From a virus: a stretch of 64,000 bases of DNA. The stretch's first letter is position 1, and each line of letters begins with the position of its first letter. Both the position numbers and the translations under genes were made by a program. The DNA lies in IMG/VR virus record IMGVR_UViG_3300008107_000074, positions 1 through 64,000 of that record. One strand, written 5' to 3'. The notes beneath the pieces were generated by a model. The model saw nothing but the letters and a program-made list of their open reading frames with translations. It was not told where the DNA came from and did no database searches. Below, one piece after another: positions 25,893-38,640 of the stretch.

Positions 25893-28800
25893 TGACTGTA
25901 TTCGTTGGAGTGTTAGTAGGTGTAAAAGTTGGTGTGACGGTTCTTGTTGGTGTATTGGTTGGTGTAACGGTATTGGTTGGGGTGTTTGTGGGTGTAAGGG
26001 TAGGACTAACAGTGGCGGCCGGAGTTCTTGTTGGAGTCACTGTATTGGTCGGTGTGTTGGTGGGTGTGACTGTGTTAGTAGGTGTATTTGTAGGTGTATT
26101 AGTTGGTGTGACTGTATTTGTTGGAGTGTTTGTTGGGGTGTTTGTGGGTGTAACAGTATTAGTAGGAGTATTGGTTGGTGTTACAGTTTTGGTTGGAGTG
26201 TTAGTAGGTGTAACAGTATTAGTAGGTGTATTGGTAGGTGTATTGGTTGGTGTAACAGTATTCGTAGGAGTATTTGTTGGAGTATTTGTTGGACTAACAG
26301 TAGCTGCTGGTGTTCTTGTTTTTGTTGGAGTATTTGTTGGACTAACAGTAGCTGCTGGTGTTCTTGTTGGGGTTACGGTATTAGTTGGGGTTACAGTGTT
26401 AGTCGGAGTGTTAGTTGGTGTATTCGTTGGTGTAACGGTATTTGTTGGGGTGTTAGTTGGTGTATTTGTTGGTGTTACTGTATTGGTAGGAGTATTTGTA
26501 GGACTCAATGTAGGTGTAACTGTATTGGTCGGTGTTAAAGTTGGTGTAACTGTCTTTGTTGGTGTATTAGTAGGTGTCTGAGTTGGTGTAACTGTATTAG
26601 TCGGAGTATTAGTAGGCGTAACAGTGTTTGTTGGAGTATTGGTTGGGGTATTTGTAGGAGTTACCGTATTGGTTGGGGTGTTTGTAGGAGTATTGGTAGG
26701 GGTGACAGTCTTGGTTGGAGTATTTGTGGGGGTAACAGTATTTGTTGGGGTAACCGTATTAGTTGGTGTGTTGGTTGGAGTATTTGTTGGGGTTAGAGTT
26801 GGTGTAACAGTTTTTGTTGGTGTATTAGTTGGAGTAACGGTATTTGTTGGGGTATTGGTTGGGGTATTTGTAGGAGTTACCGTATTAGTCGGGGTATTAG
26901 TAGGCGTAACAGTGTTTGTTGGAGTATTGGTTGGGGTGTTTGTAGGAGTTAAGGTAGGTGTAACAGTCTTGGTTGGGGTGTTGGTTGGTGTAACTGTATT
27001 AGTAGGTGTGTTAGTTGGTGTAACTGTATTAGTAGGTGTATTTGTTGGAGTATTTGTTGGGGTAACAGTATTCGTAGGAGTATTGGTCGGTGTTAATGTA
27101 GGAGTAACAGTTCTTGTTGGAGTATTTGTTGGGGTAACAGTATTCGTAGGAGTATTAGTAGGTGTTAATGTAGGTGTAACAGTCTTGGTCGGAGTGTTTG
27201 TAGGAGTATTTGTTGGTGTATGGTGTAACGGTGTTCGTAGGGGTAACTGTAGGACTCAATGTAGGGGTTACAGTATTGGTCGGAGTATTAGTAGGTGTTA
27301 ATGTAGGTGTAACAGTCTTGGTTGGTGTATTGGTTGGGGTAACCGTGTTAGTTGGTGTGTTGGTGGGTGTTACTGTATTAGTAGGAGTAACTGTAGGACT
27401 CAATGTAGGAGTTACAGTCTTGGTTGGTGTATTAGTGGGTGTGTTTGTTGGTGTAACAGTATTGGTTGGGGTAACCGTGTTAGTTGGTGTGTTGGTTGGA
27501 GTATTTGTTGGGGTATTGGTTGGGGTGACTGTCTTAGTCGGTGTATTAGTTGGGGTTACTGTATTTGTTGGTGTAACCGTATTTGTTGGTGTATTTGTGG
27601 GTGTATTGGTTGGAGTTAAAGTTGGTGTTACAGTTTTTGTTGGTGTGTTGGTCGGTGTAACTGTATTTGTTGGTGTATTTGTGGGTGTATTGGTCGGTGT
27701 AACTGTATTTGTTGGAGTATTTGTTGGGGTGTTAGTGGGTGTAACAGTATTAGTAGGAGTATTTGTGGGCGTATTGGTCGGTGTAACTGTATTTGTCGGA
27801 GTATTGGTTGGGGTATTTGTTGGTGTAACGGTGTTCGTAGGGGTAACTGTAGGACTCAATGTAGGGGTTACAGTGTTTGTAGGAGTGTTTGTGGGAGTGT
27901 TGGTTGGGGTAACTGTATTAGTAGGAGTAACTGTAGGGGTGACAGTTTTAGTAGGTGTATTAGTTGGAGTATTGGTAGGGGTTACAGTATTAGTAGGGGT
28001 ATTTGTAGGAGTTAATGTAGGAGTTACAGTCTTGGTTGGGGTATTTGTTGGTGTAACGGTGTTCGTAGGGGTAACTGTAGGACTCAATGTGGGAGTCACC
28101 GTATTGGTCGGAGTATTGGTGGGGGTTACTGTATTAGTAGGAGTATTAGTAGGAGTATTGGTTGGGGTTACCGTGTTGGTCGGAGTTAAAGTTGGTGTAA
28201 CAGTTTTTGTTGGTGTATTGGTTGGAGTTACAGTGTTCGTAGGGGTATTTGTTGGTGTTAGAGTTGGTGTAACAGTTTTTGTTGGTGTATTAGTAGGAGT
28301 TACGGTGTTAGTTGGAGTGTTGGTAGGTGTGTTAGTTGGTGTTACAGTGTTGGTTGGTGTATTAGTAGGTGTCTGAGTTGGTGTAACTGTCTTGGTTGGG
28401 GTATTAGTTGGCGTTACAGTATTGGTTGGGGTTACCGTATTTGTAGGAGTTACGGTATTGGTTGGAGTAACAGTATTAGTCGGCGTTACTGTGTTAGTTG
28501 GGGTGTTAGTGGGGGTAACAGTATTAGTAGGAGTAACGGAATTCGTGGGAGTGTTTGTAGGAGTGTTTGTTGGTGTTAATGTAGGTGTTACGGTTTTTGT
28601 TGGTGTATTGGTTGGGGTTACTGTATTTGTAGGAGTATTTGTAGGAGTTAAGGTAGGTGTAACAGTATTGGTTGGGGTATTGGTAGGTGTGTTGGTCGGG
28701 GTGACTGTGTTAGTTGGTGTAACTGTATTAGTTGGTGTATTCGTAGGGGTTTGAGTTGGTGTAACAGTATTGGTTGGGGTATTTGTTGGAGTTAAAGTTG

Positions 28801-31800
28801 GTGTGACAGTTTTTGTTGGTGTATTGGTAGGAGTTACGGTATTTGTAGGAGTATTAGTCGGTGTCTGAGTTGGTGTTACGGTGTTTGTTGGAGTATTGGT
28901 TGGAGTTAATGTAGGTGTTACAGTCTTGGTTGGTGTATTAGTTGGTGTTACAGTATTAGTAGGTGTAACAGTATTAGTAGGTGTAACAGTGTTTGTAGGT
29001 GTAACGGTATTGGTGGGAGTCACCGTATTAGTTGGTGTGTTAGTTGGGGTTACGGTGTTGGTTGGAGTAACGGTATTTGTTGGGGTGTTTGTAGGAGTGT
29101 TTGTTGGTGTTAATGTAGGTGTTACGGTTTTTGTTGGTGTATTGGTTGGTGTAACAGTATTTGTTGGTGTGTTGGTGGGTGTGTTGGTGGGTGTTACAGT
29201 ATTAGTTGGGGTATTAGTAGGACTCAATGTTGGGGTAACAGTATTCGTTGGTGTTACAGTATTGGTTGGAGTGTTTGTTGGGGTATTTGTTGGGGTTACG
29301 GTATTAGTAGGGGTATTGGTTGGAGTTAATGTAGGAGTAACAGTCTTGGTTGGTGTATTAGTTGGCGTAACAGTGTTTGTTGGGGTGTTAGTTGGGGTAT
29401 TTGTAGGGGTTACCGTATTGGTCGGAGTGTTGGTTGGTGTTAATGTAGGAGTAACAGTCTTGGTTGGAGTGTTTGTTGGGGTAACAGTATTGGTTGGAGT
29501 CACTGTATTAGTTGGTGTGTTGGTCGGTGTATTTGTTGGGGTTAAAGTTGGTGTGACAGTTTTTGTTGGTGTATTGGTTGGGGTTACTGTGTTAGTAGGA
29601 GTGTTTGTAGGTGTATTAGTAGGGGTATTAGTATTAGTCGGGGTATTGGTCGGTGTAACTGTATTCGTTGGAGTAACGGTAGGAGTTAATGTAGGAGTAA
29701 CAGTCTTGGTTGGTGTATTAGTAGGTGTGTTAGTAGGGGTTACCGTATTGGTTGGGGTGTTAGTCGGGGTAACTGTGTTAGTTGGTGTGTTAGTTGGTGT
29801 GTTGGTCGGAGTTACCGTATTTGTTGGAGTATTTGTAGGGGTTAAGGTAGGCGTAACAGTTCTTGTTGGAGTATTGGTCGGTGTAACTGTATTCGTTGGA
29901 GTTACAGTGTTAGTGGGGGTTACGGTATTGGTCGGCGTTACAGTGTTAGTCGGTGTTACCGTATTAGTTGGAGTATTTGTTGGCGTAACAGTGTTTGTTG
30001 GAGTTACAGTGTTTGTGGGGGTATTGGTTGGAGTATTGGTGGGAGTCTGAGTTGGGGTGACTGTCTTAGTTGGGGTATTGGTCGGGGTAACTGTGTTGGT
30101 TGGAGTAACGGTATTTGTTGGGGTATTGGTCGGGGTATTGGTTGGAGTTAAAGTTGGCGTAACAGTGTTTGTTGGTGTATTGGTAGGTGTTACAGTATTA
30201 GTTGGGGTATTGGTTGGAGTTAAAGTTGGTGTAACAGTTTTTGTTGGTGTATTAGTTGGCGTTACAGTATTAGTTGGTGTGTTAGTTGGTGTGTTTGTTG
30301 GGGTTACCGTATTGGTCGGAGTTACCGTAGGACTCAATGTAGGAGTTACAGTATTAGTTGGTGTGTTGGTTGGTGTGACTGTATTCGTTGGAGTGTTAGT
30401 AGGTGTCTGAGTTGGGGTAACAGTATTTGTTGGAGTATTGGTAGGAGTATTGGTAGGGGTTACAGTATTGGTAGGAGTATTGGTAGGGGTTACAGTATTG
30501 GTAGGAGTATTCGTTGGGGTTAGAGTTGGTGTAACAGTTTTGGTAGGAGTATTAGTAGGGGTTACAGTATTTGTAGGAGTTACCGTAGGACTCAATGTGG
30601 GAGTCACCGTATTAGTTGGTGTATTGGTTGGGGTTACGGTGTTGGTTGGAGTGTTTGTAGGTGTATTAGTTGGAGTAACAGTATTTGTAGGTGTATTAGT
30701 CGGGGTATTGGTTGGTGTTACGGTGTTGGTTGGGGTTAAAGTTGGTGTGACAGTTTTTGTTGGTGTATTGGTTGGCGTAACAGTGTTTGTCGGAGTATTA
30801 GTTGGGGTGTTGGTTGGTGTATTAGTTGGAGTTACAGTGTTGGTTGGAGTGTTAGTTGGTGTTACGGTATTGGTTGGGGTTACTGTGTTTGTAGGAGTAT
30901 TGGTCGGTGTATTCGTTGGGGTTAGAGTTGGTGTAACAGTTTTGGTAGGAGTATTAGTAGGAGTTATAGTATTCGTTGGTGTGTTGGTCGGTGTAACAGT
31001 ATTAGTTGGGGTGTTGGTTGGGGTGTTGGTTGGAGTAACAGTATTAGTTGGAGTATTAGTTGGGGTGTTGGTTGGAGTAACAGTGTTTGTTGGGGTTACC
31101 GTAGGGCTCAATGTGGGAGTTACAGTTTTAGTAGGGGTGTTTGTTGGAGTTACGGTGTTGGTTGGGGTATTGGTTGGTGTGTTAGTTGGTGTAACTGTAT
31201 TAGTGGGAGTCACTGTAGGGCTCAATGTTGGAGTTACAGTGTTGGTTGGGGTGTTAGTTGGTGTATTGGTTGGTGTAACTGTATTCGTTGGAGTGTTTGT
31301 AGGAGTGTTGGTTGGGGTTACAGTATTAGTTGGTGTGTTGGTTGGAGTTAATGTAGGTGTAACGGTTCTTGTGGGGGTGTTGGTAGGGGTTACGGTATTA
31401 GTTGGAGTGTTTGTTGGGGTATTTGTTGGGGTTACGGTATTAGTTGGAGTGTTTGTTGGGGTATTTGTTGGGGTTACGGTATTAGTAGGGGTATTGGTTG
31501 GGGTATTTGTTGGGGTTACGGTATTAGTAGGGGTATTGGTTGGAGTTAATGTAGGTGTAACGGTTCTTGTGGGGGTGCTGGTAGGGGTTACGGTGTTAGT
31601 TGGAGTGTTGGTAGGTGTGTTAGTTGGCGTAACGGTGTTAGTTGGAGTCACAGTCGGACTCAATGTAGGTGTTACTGTATTTGTTGGGGTGTTGGTAGGG
31701 GTATTTGTAGGTGTTACGGTGTTGGTAGGTGTAACTGTTGGACTCAATGTAGGAGTCACAGTATTTGTTGGTGTATTTGTAGGTGTGTTAGTTGGGGTAA

Positions 31801-34800
31801 CGGTATTAGTTGGAGTGTTGGTTGGTGTATTTGTTGGTGTTACTGTGTTAGTAGGGGTATTTGTGGGAGTATTTGTAGGTGTTACGGTGTTGGTAGGTGT
31901 AACTGTTGGACTCAATGTGGGAGTCACAGTTTTAGTAGGAGTATTTGTAGGTGTTACGGTGTTGGTAGGTGTGTTTGTTGGGGTATTGGTTGGAGTTACC
32001 GTATTCGTCGGAGTATTAGTAGGGGTGTTAGTTGGAGTTACAGTGTTTGTTGGTGTGTTTGTAGGGGTATTGGTAGGTGTTACTGTGTTAGTAGGAGTAT
32101 TTGTAGGAGTATTGGTTGGTGTTACGGTATTTGTAGGAGTTACAGTTGGTGTTAATGTAGGAGTCACCGTGTTTGTTGGGGTATTGGTGGGAGTATTTGT
32201 AGGGGTTACCGTATTTGTCGGTGTATTGGTTGGTGTTAAAGTAGGTGTAACCGTTCTTGTTGGAGTGTTAGTTGGTGTAACCGTATTTGTAGGAGTATTA
32301 GTAGGGGTGTTGGTAGGGGTTACAGTATTCGTAGGGGTATTGGTTGGTGTATTCGTGGGTGTGACAGTATTAGTTGGTGTTACGGTTGGACTCAGTGTAG
32401 GGGTTACTGTATTGGTTGGAGTGTTAGTTGGGGTATTTGTAGGTGTAACTGTATTTGTTGGGGTGTTTGTAGGTGTATTAGTTGGTGTAACTGTATTAGT
32501 TGGTGTATTCGTAGGGGTTTGAGTTGGTGTAACAGTATTTGTAGGAGTCACAGTCGGACTCAATGTGGGAGTCACGGTCTTAGTCGGTGTGTTAGTAGGG
32601 GTAACTGTGTTCGTAGGAGTTACCGTAGGACTCAATGTAGGGGTGACAGTGTTGGTTGGAGTATTGGTTGGTGTGTTGGTTGGTGTTACGGTGTTTGTAG
32701 GAGTTACTGTATTAGTAGGAGTGTTCGTAGGGGTATTGGTAGGGGTTACTGTGTTAGTTGGAGTGTTAGTAGGTGTATTGGTAGGAGTAACTGTATTGGT
32801 TGGTGTATTTGTGGGTGTAACAGTGTTAGTTGGTGTGTTAGTTGGTGTGTTGGTAGGAGTTACGGTGTTAGTTGGAGTATTTGTAGGTGTCTGAGTTGGT
32901 GTAACTGTATTCGTAGGGGTTACAGTCGGACTCAGTGTAGGTGTTACTGTGTTAGTCGGGGTAACTGTAGGTGTATTTGTTGGAGTTACAGTGTTGGTTG
33001 GGGTGTTGGTTGGAGTTACGGTGTTCGTTGGAGTATTGGTTGGTGTATTAGTTGGGGTTACTGTATTAGTTGGAGTATTGGTTGGGGTATTGGTTGGAGT
33101 TACAGTCTTGGTTGGTGTGTTGGTTGGTGTTACGGTGTTTGTTGGAGTATTGGTTGGAGTGTTTGTGGGGGTGTTGGTTGGTGTTACGGTGTTTGTTGGG
33201 GTGACTGTATTGGTTGGAGTGTTTGTTGGGGTGTTGGTGGGAGTATTTGTAGGGGTTACCGTATTTGTCGGTGTATTGGTTGGTGTTAAAGTAGGTGTAA
33301 CCGTTCTTGTTGGAGTTACAGTCGGACTCAATGTTGGAGTTACTGTATTGGTTGGTGTTAGTGTCGGGCTTAATGTTGGTGTAACAGTACTAGTTGGGGT
33401 ATTGGTTGGGGTGTTGGTTGGAGTTACCGTATTGGTTGGTGTATTCGTCGGTGTATTTGTAGGTGTAACAGTATTCGTAGGTGTTACAGTTGGAGTATTG
33501 GTTGGGGTTACTGTGTTAGTTGGAGTATTGGTGGGGGTATTGGTTGGAGTAACAGTATTTGTTGGTGTCACAGTCGGACTCAATGTTGGTGTAACAGTTT
33601 TTGTTGGGGTATTTGTCGGTGTCTGAGTTGGTGTTACGGTATTGGTTGGCGTATTGGTAGGAGTATTGGTTGGCGTATTTGTTGGAGTTACGGTATTAGT
33701 TGGTGTGACTGTATTGGTTGGGGTGTTAGTCGGCGTGTTCGTAGGGGTGTTGGTTGGTGTTACCGTATTTGTTGGTGTATTAGTAGGTGTGTTAGTAGGT
33801 GTTACTGTATTTGTAGGCGTGTTCGTGGGAGTCTGAGTTGGTGTTACAGTGTTAGTAGGAGTGTTAGTTGGCGTGTTAGTGGGTGTAACAGTATTAGTAG
33901 GAGTCACCGTTGGACTCAATGTAGGTGTAACAGTATTGGTTGGTGTGTTGGTCGGAGTGTTGGTAGGAGTTACAGTATTAGTAGGAGTCACCGTTGGACT
34001 CAATGTAGGTGTAACTGTATTTGTTGGGGTATTTGTTGGGGTATTGGTAGGAGTTACTGTATTAGTCGGAGTGTTGGTCGGGGTGTTGGTTGGAGTAACA
34101 GTGTTGGTGGGAGTATTGGTTGGAGTGTTAGTTGGTGTATTTGTTGGGGTTACGGTGTTGGTTGGAGATACCGTATTTGTAGGAGTATTGGTTGGAGTGT
34201 TAGTTGGGGTTAGTGTTGGGGTTACGGTGTTTGTTGGGGTATTGGTAGGTGTATTGGTTGGTGTAACGGTATTTGTAGGAGTAACAGTGTTGGTTGGAGT
34301 ATTGGTAGGACTTAATGTTGGCGTATTAGTTGGGGTTACGGTGCTGGTTGGAGTCACTGTTGGACTCAATGTAGGTGTAACTGTATTTGTTGGTGTGTTG
34401 GTAGGAGTGTTTGTAGGAGTCACAGTATTAGTAGGAGTCACAGTTGGACTTAATGTGGGAGTTACTGTATTAGTTGGAGTGTTGGTAGGTGTGTTAGTTG
34501 GGGTTACTGTATTTGTCGGGGTATTGGTTGGGGTATTTGTTGGTGTAACGGTGTTGGTCGGAGTGTTTGTGGGAGTATTTGTAGGAGTTACTGTGTTCGT
34601 AGGAGTTACTGTAGGACTCAATGTTGGTGTTACTGTATTTGTTGGGGTGTTAGTAGGAGTGTTTGTTGGAGTCACCGTGTTTGTTGGGGTATTGGTGGGA
34701 GTATTTGTTGGTGTAACAGTATTTGTTGGGGTGTTAGTTGGGGTGTTGGTAGGAGTTACCGTATTGGTTGGTGTGTTAGTTGGGGTGTTGGTAGGAGTTA

Positions 34801-37800
34801 CCGTATTGGTTGGTGTGTTAGTAGGAGTGTTTGTTGGTGTAACAGTATTGGTTGGTGTGTTAGTAGGAGTGTTTGTTGGTGTAACAGTATTGGTAGGAGT
34901 TACAGTTGGGGTGTTGGTTGGAGTTACAGTATTAGTAGGCGTATTGGTAGGAGTATTAGTTGGAGTTACTGTATTTGTAGAAGTATTGGTAGGAGTATTG
35001 GTAGGGGTGACAGTATTGGTGGGCGTATTGGTAGGAGTATTGGTTGGGGTGACTGTATTTGTTGGAGTATTTGTTGGGGTGTTAGTTGGAGTTACTGTAT
35101 TTGTAGGAGTATTGGTAGGAGTATTGGTAGGGGTGACAGTATTGGTGGGGGTGTTTGTAGGAGTATTGGTAGGGGTGACAGTATTGGTTGGAGTATTAGT
35201 TGGGGTGACTGTATTTGTTGGAGTATTTGTTGGGGTGTTGGTAGGGGTGTTGGTAGGAGTTACAGTATTGGTTGGAGTAACTGTATTGGTTGGAGTGTTT
35301 GTCGGGGTATTTGTAGGTGTCAGTGTCGGTGTTACGGTATTTGTTGGAGTATTAGTAGGAGTGTTAGTTGGTGTAACCGTATTTGTTGGTGTATTTGTGG
35401 GTGTATTGGTAGGAGTAACTGTATTGGTAGCCGTATTGGTAGGAGTGTTGGTTGGTGTATTAGTTGGTGTGACTGTATTGGTCGGAGTTACCGTCGGTGT
35501 ATTTGTTGGGGTTACGGTATTGGTAGGGGTTACTGTTGGTGTATTCGTAGGCGTGTTTGTTGGGGTTACGGTATTTGTTGGAGTATTAGTGGGGGTATTC
35601 GTAGGTGTATTGGTTGGTGTTACGGTGTTAGTTGGGGTATTTGTAGGGGTTTGAGTTGGTGTAACGGTATTGGTTGGAGTCACTGTTGGACTCAATGTTG
35701 GCGTTACCGTATTGGTAGGAGTATTAGTTGGCGTATTGGTAGGAGTAACTGTGTTGGTTGGGGTGTTGGTAGGAGTGTTAGTTGGTGTTACAGTATTAGT
35801 TGGTGTGTTAGTTGGTGTGTTTGTTGGTGTTACGGTGTTCGTAGGGGTGTTAGTAGGTGTCAGTGTTGGGGATACCGTATTGGTAGGAGTGTTAGTTGGT
35901 GTATTTGTAGGGGTTACCGTATTGGTAGGAGTATTAGTTGGTGTATTTGTAGGAGTAGCAGTATTAGTAGGGGTATTTGTTGGAGTATTGGTCGGTGTTA
36001 CAGTGTTTGTTGGAGTGTTGGTTGGTGTTACAGTGTTTGTTGGGGTGTTTGTCGGAGTGTTGGTTGGGGTATTCGTTGGTGTTACAGTATTTGTAGGGGT
36101 TACGGTGTTGGTTGGAGTATTGGTGGGGCTTAATGTTGGGGTATTTGTAGGGGTTACGGTGTTGGTTGGGGTCGCTGTTGGAGTCAATGTAGGTGTAACT
36201 GTATTGGTTGGGGTATTGGTAGGAGTATTGGTTGGGGTAACAGTATTGGTAGGAGTAACTGTTGGACTCAATGTAGGAGTAACTGTATTGGTAGGAGTGT
36301 TTGTTGGTGTATTGGTTGGTGTTACAGTATTAGTTGGAGTATTTGTTGGAGTTAAAGTTGGTGTAACAGTTTTTGTTGGTGTATTAGTTGGGGTGTTAGT
36401 AGGAGTTACTGTATTGGTTGGTGTGTTTGTGGGAGTATTGGTTAATGTAACGGATGGTGTTACAGTGTTGGTTGGTGTTACCGTTGGAGTATTGGTGGGT
36501 GTTGGGGTGCTCGTTGGAGTTGGTGAGGGTAACATTGTATAATCAATGTCACAAGAAGGTGCTGGTGTTGGTGAAACCGTCACAGTTACACTTGGTGTAT
36601 TTGTTGGAGTTACAGTATTGGTTGGAGTTACAGTATTTGTCGGGGTGTTTGTGGGGGTAACTGTATTGGTTGGAGTCACTGTTGGACTCAATGTTGGTGT
36701 TACAGTGTTAGTAGGAGTGTTGGTCGGCGTGTTAGTTGGAGTATTGGTTGGTGTTACGGTGTTAGTTGGTGTTACCGTAGGACTCAATGTAGGAGTCACA
36801 GTATTGGTAGGTGTATTGGTTGGAGTATTGGTTGGTGTTACGGTGTTAGTTGGTGTTACCGTAGGACTCAATGTAGGAGTCACAGTATTCGTTGGTGTGT
36901 TTGTAGGTGTATTAGTCGGAGTTACGGTGTTGGTTGGAGTTACGGTATTTGTGGGAGTGTTTGTAGGAGTGTTGGTAGGAGTGTTTGTTGGAGTTACGGT
37001 GTTGGTTGGGGTATTGGTTGGGGTATTGGTTGGTGTAACGGTATTTGTAGGAGTATTTGTAGGTGTCTGAGTTGGAGTTACTGTATTCGTCGGTGTGTTT
37101 GTTGGGGTGTTGGTAGGAGTTACGGTATTGGTAGGACTTAATGTTGGAGTGTTAGTTGGAGTATTTGTTGGAGTTACTGTGTTGGTTGGAGTATTCGTAG
37201 GTGTAACCGTATTTGTTGGTGTATTAGTTGGGGTGTTTGTAGGTGTATTAGTTGGTGTCACAGTTTCTGTTGGAGTCACTGTAACAGTATTGGTTGGTGT
37301 GACTGTATTGGTAGGGGTTACGGTGTTGGTTGGTGTAAGTGTTGGTGTTTCTGTGGGAGTATTTGTTGGTGTGTTGGTGGGGGTATTTGTTGGTGTTTCG
37401 GTTGGTGTATTTGTAGGTGTATTAGTTGGAGCTACCGTATTTGTTGGAGTTACAGTTGGAGTGTTAGTTGGGGTAACCGTTGGTGTAACAGTATTGGTAG
37501 GAGTATTGGTTGGGGTTTGAGTTGGTGTAACGGTTGCAGTATTTGTTGGTGTTAGGGTAGGTGTTTCAGTTTGTGTTACAGTGGGTGTATTGGTTGGAGT
37601 TACAGTATTGGTTGGAGTTACAGTTGAGGTATTAGTCGGAGTGTTAGTTGGTGTTATGGTGTTGGTTGGGGTATTGGTAGGTGTTTCGGTAGGGGTAACG
37701 GTTGGACTCAGTGTTGGTGTTACTGTGTTAGTCGGAGTATTAGTTGGGGTGTTGGTTGGTGTTTCGGTAGGGGTAACGGTTAGGGTTACGGTGTTGGTTG

Positions 37801-38640
37801 GAGTATTGGTTGGTGTTTCGGTTGGTGTTTCGGTTGGTGTATTAGTTGGGGTAACAGTATTGGTTGGAGTTACAGTTGGGGTAACAGTTGGGGTAACAGT
37901 TGGAGTTACGGTGTTGGTTGGGGTATTGGTTGGTGTTTCGGTTGGTGTTTCGGTTGGTGTATTAGTTGGGGTAACAGTATTTGTTGGGGTGTTAGTGGGT
38001 GTTTCAGTCGGTGTATTAGTTGGGGTATTGGTTGGTGTTTCGGTAGGGGTTACTGTATGAGTTGGTGTATTGGTAGGTGTTTCGGTAGGGGTTACCGTAT
38101 TTGTTGGAGTTACAGTTGGAGTTTCGGTAGGGGTAACTGTATTTGTTGGGGTGTTGGTAGGTGTTTCAGTTGGTGTATTGGTTGGGGTTACCGTATTTGT
38201 TGGGGTTACAGTTGGAGTTTCGGTCGGAGTAACAGTTGGTGTCTCGGTTGGTGTAACTGTATTCGTAGGAGTTACAGTAGGTGTGTTGGCTGGTGATTCG
38301 GTTGGAGTTACTGTGTTAGTTGGGGTAACTGTAGGAGTTTCAGTTGGGGTAACCGTTGGGGTATTTGTTGGGGTATTGGTTGGAGTTACTGTGTTAGTTG
38401 GAGTAACTGTAGGAGTTTCAGTTGGGGTAACTGTAGGCTCGTTTGTTGGAGTATTAGTCGGAGTTACGGTATTCGTAGGAGTATTTGTTGGAGTGATAGT
38501 ATTGGTTGGGGTAACAGTAGGTGTTTTTGTAACCGTAGGTGTAACAGTAGGGGTTTTGGTAACTGTTGGGGTTGGGGTATTTGAAGTAAAGGTTGTTGGT
38601 GTTGGTGTTAATGATGGTGTAAGTGTTGGTGAAGGTGTAG
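24846..38640 (-). repeat. About 13.8 kb degenerate tandem array encoding (Thr-x)n
   Basis: The basic DNA units are 12, 18 and 30 bases, encoding [10 protein letters not shown] and [10 protein letters not shown]. Copies such as ggtgttacagt, gtattggttgg and ggactcaatgt recur throughout on the plus strand. Units are highly similar in peptide but vary at synonymous third positions. There is one non-repeat interruption (about 36521-36571) and two frame-breaking indels (27220, 25893). Confidence 0.9.
25894..27219 (-). pseudogene. Middle segment of the giant Thr-Pro array in a second reading frame
   Basis: 442 codons of uninterrupted (T-x)n repeat, open between the two frame breaks at 27220 and 25893. 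It contains no ATG; a TTG at 26508 is the only start-like codon I found. In the present assembly it would not be translated from the giant gene's start. It is shown separately because it could reflect assembly errors, a real frame-breaking mutation, or translational frameshifting. Confidence 0.55.

Noticed and set aside
24846-38640. Possible CRISPR array because of repeated 25-30 base words
   Set aside because: Repeats are contiguous, coding and degenerate, with no unique spacers, leader or cas genes.
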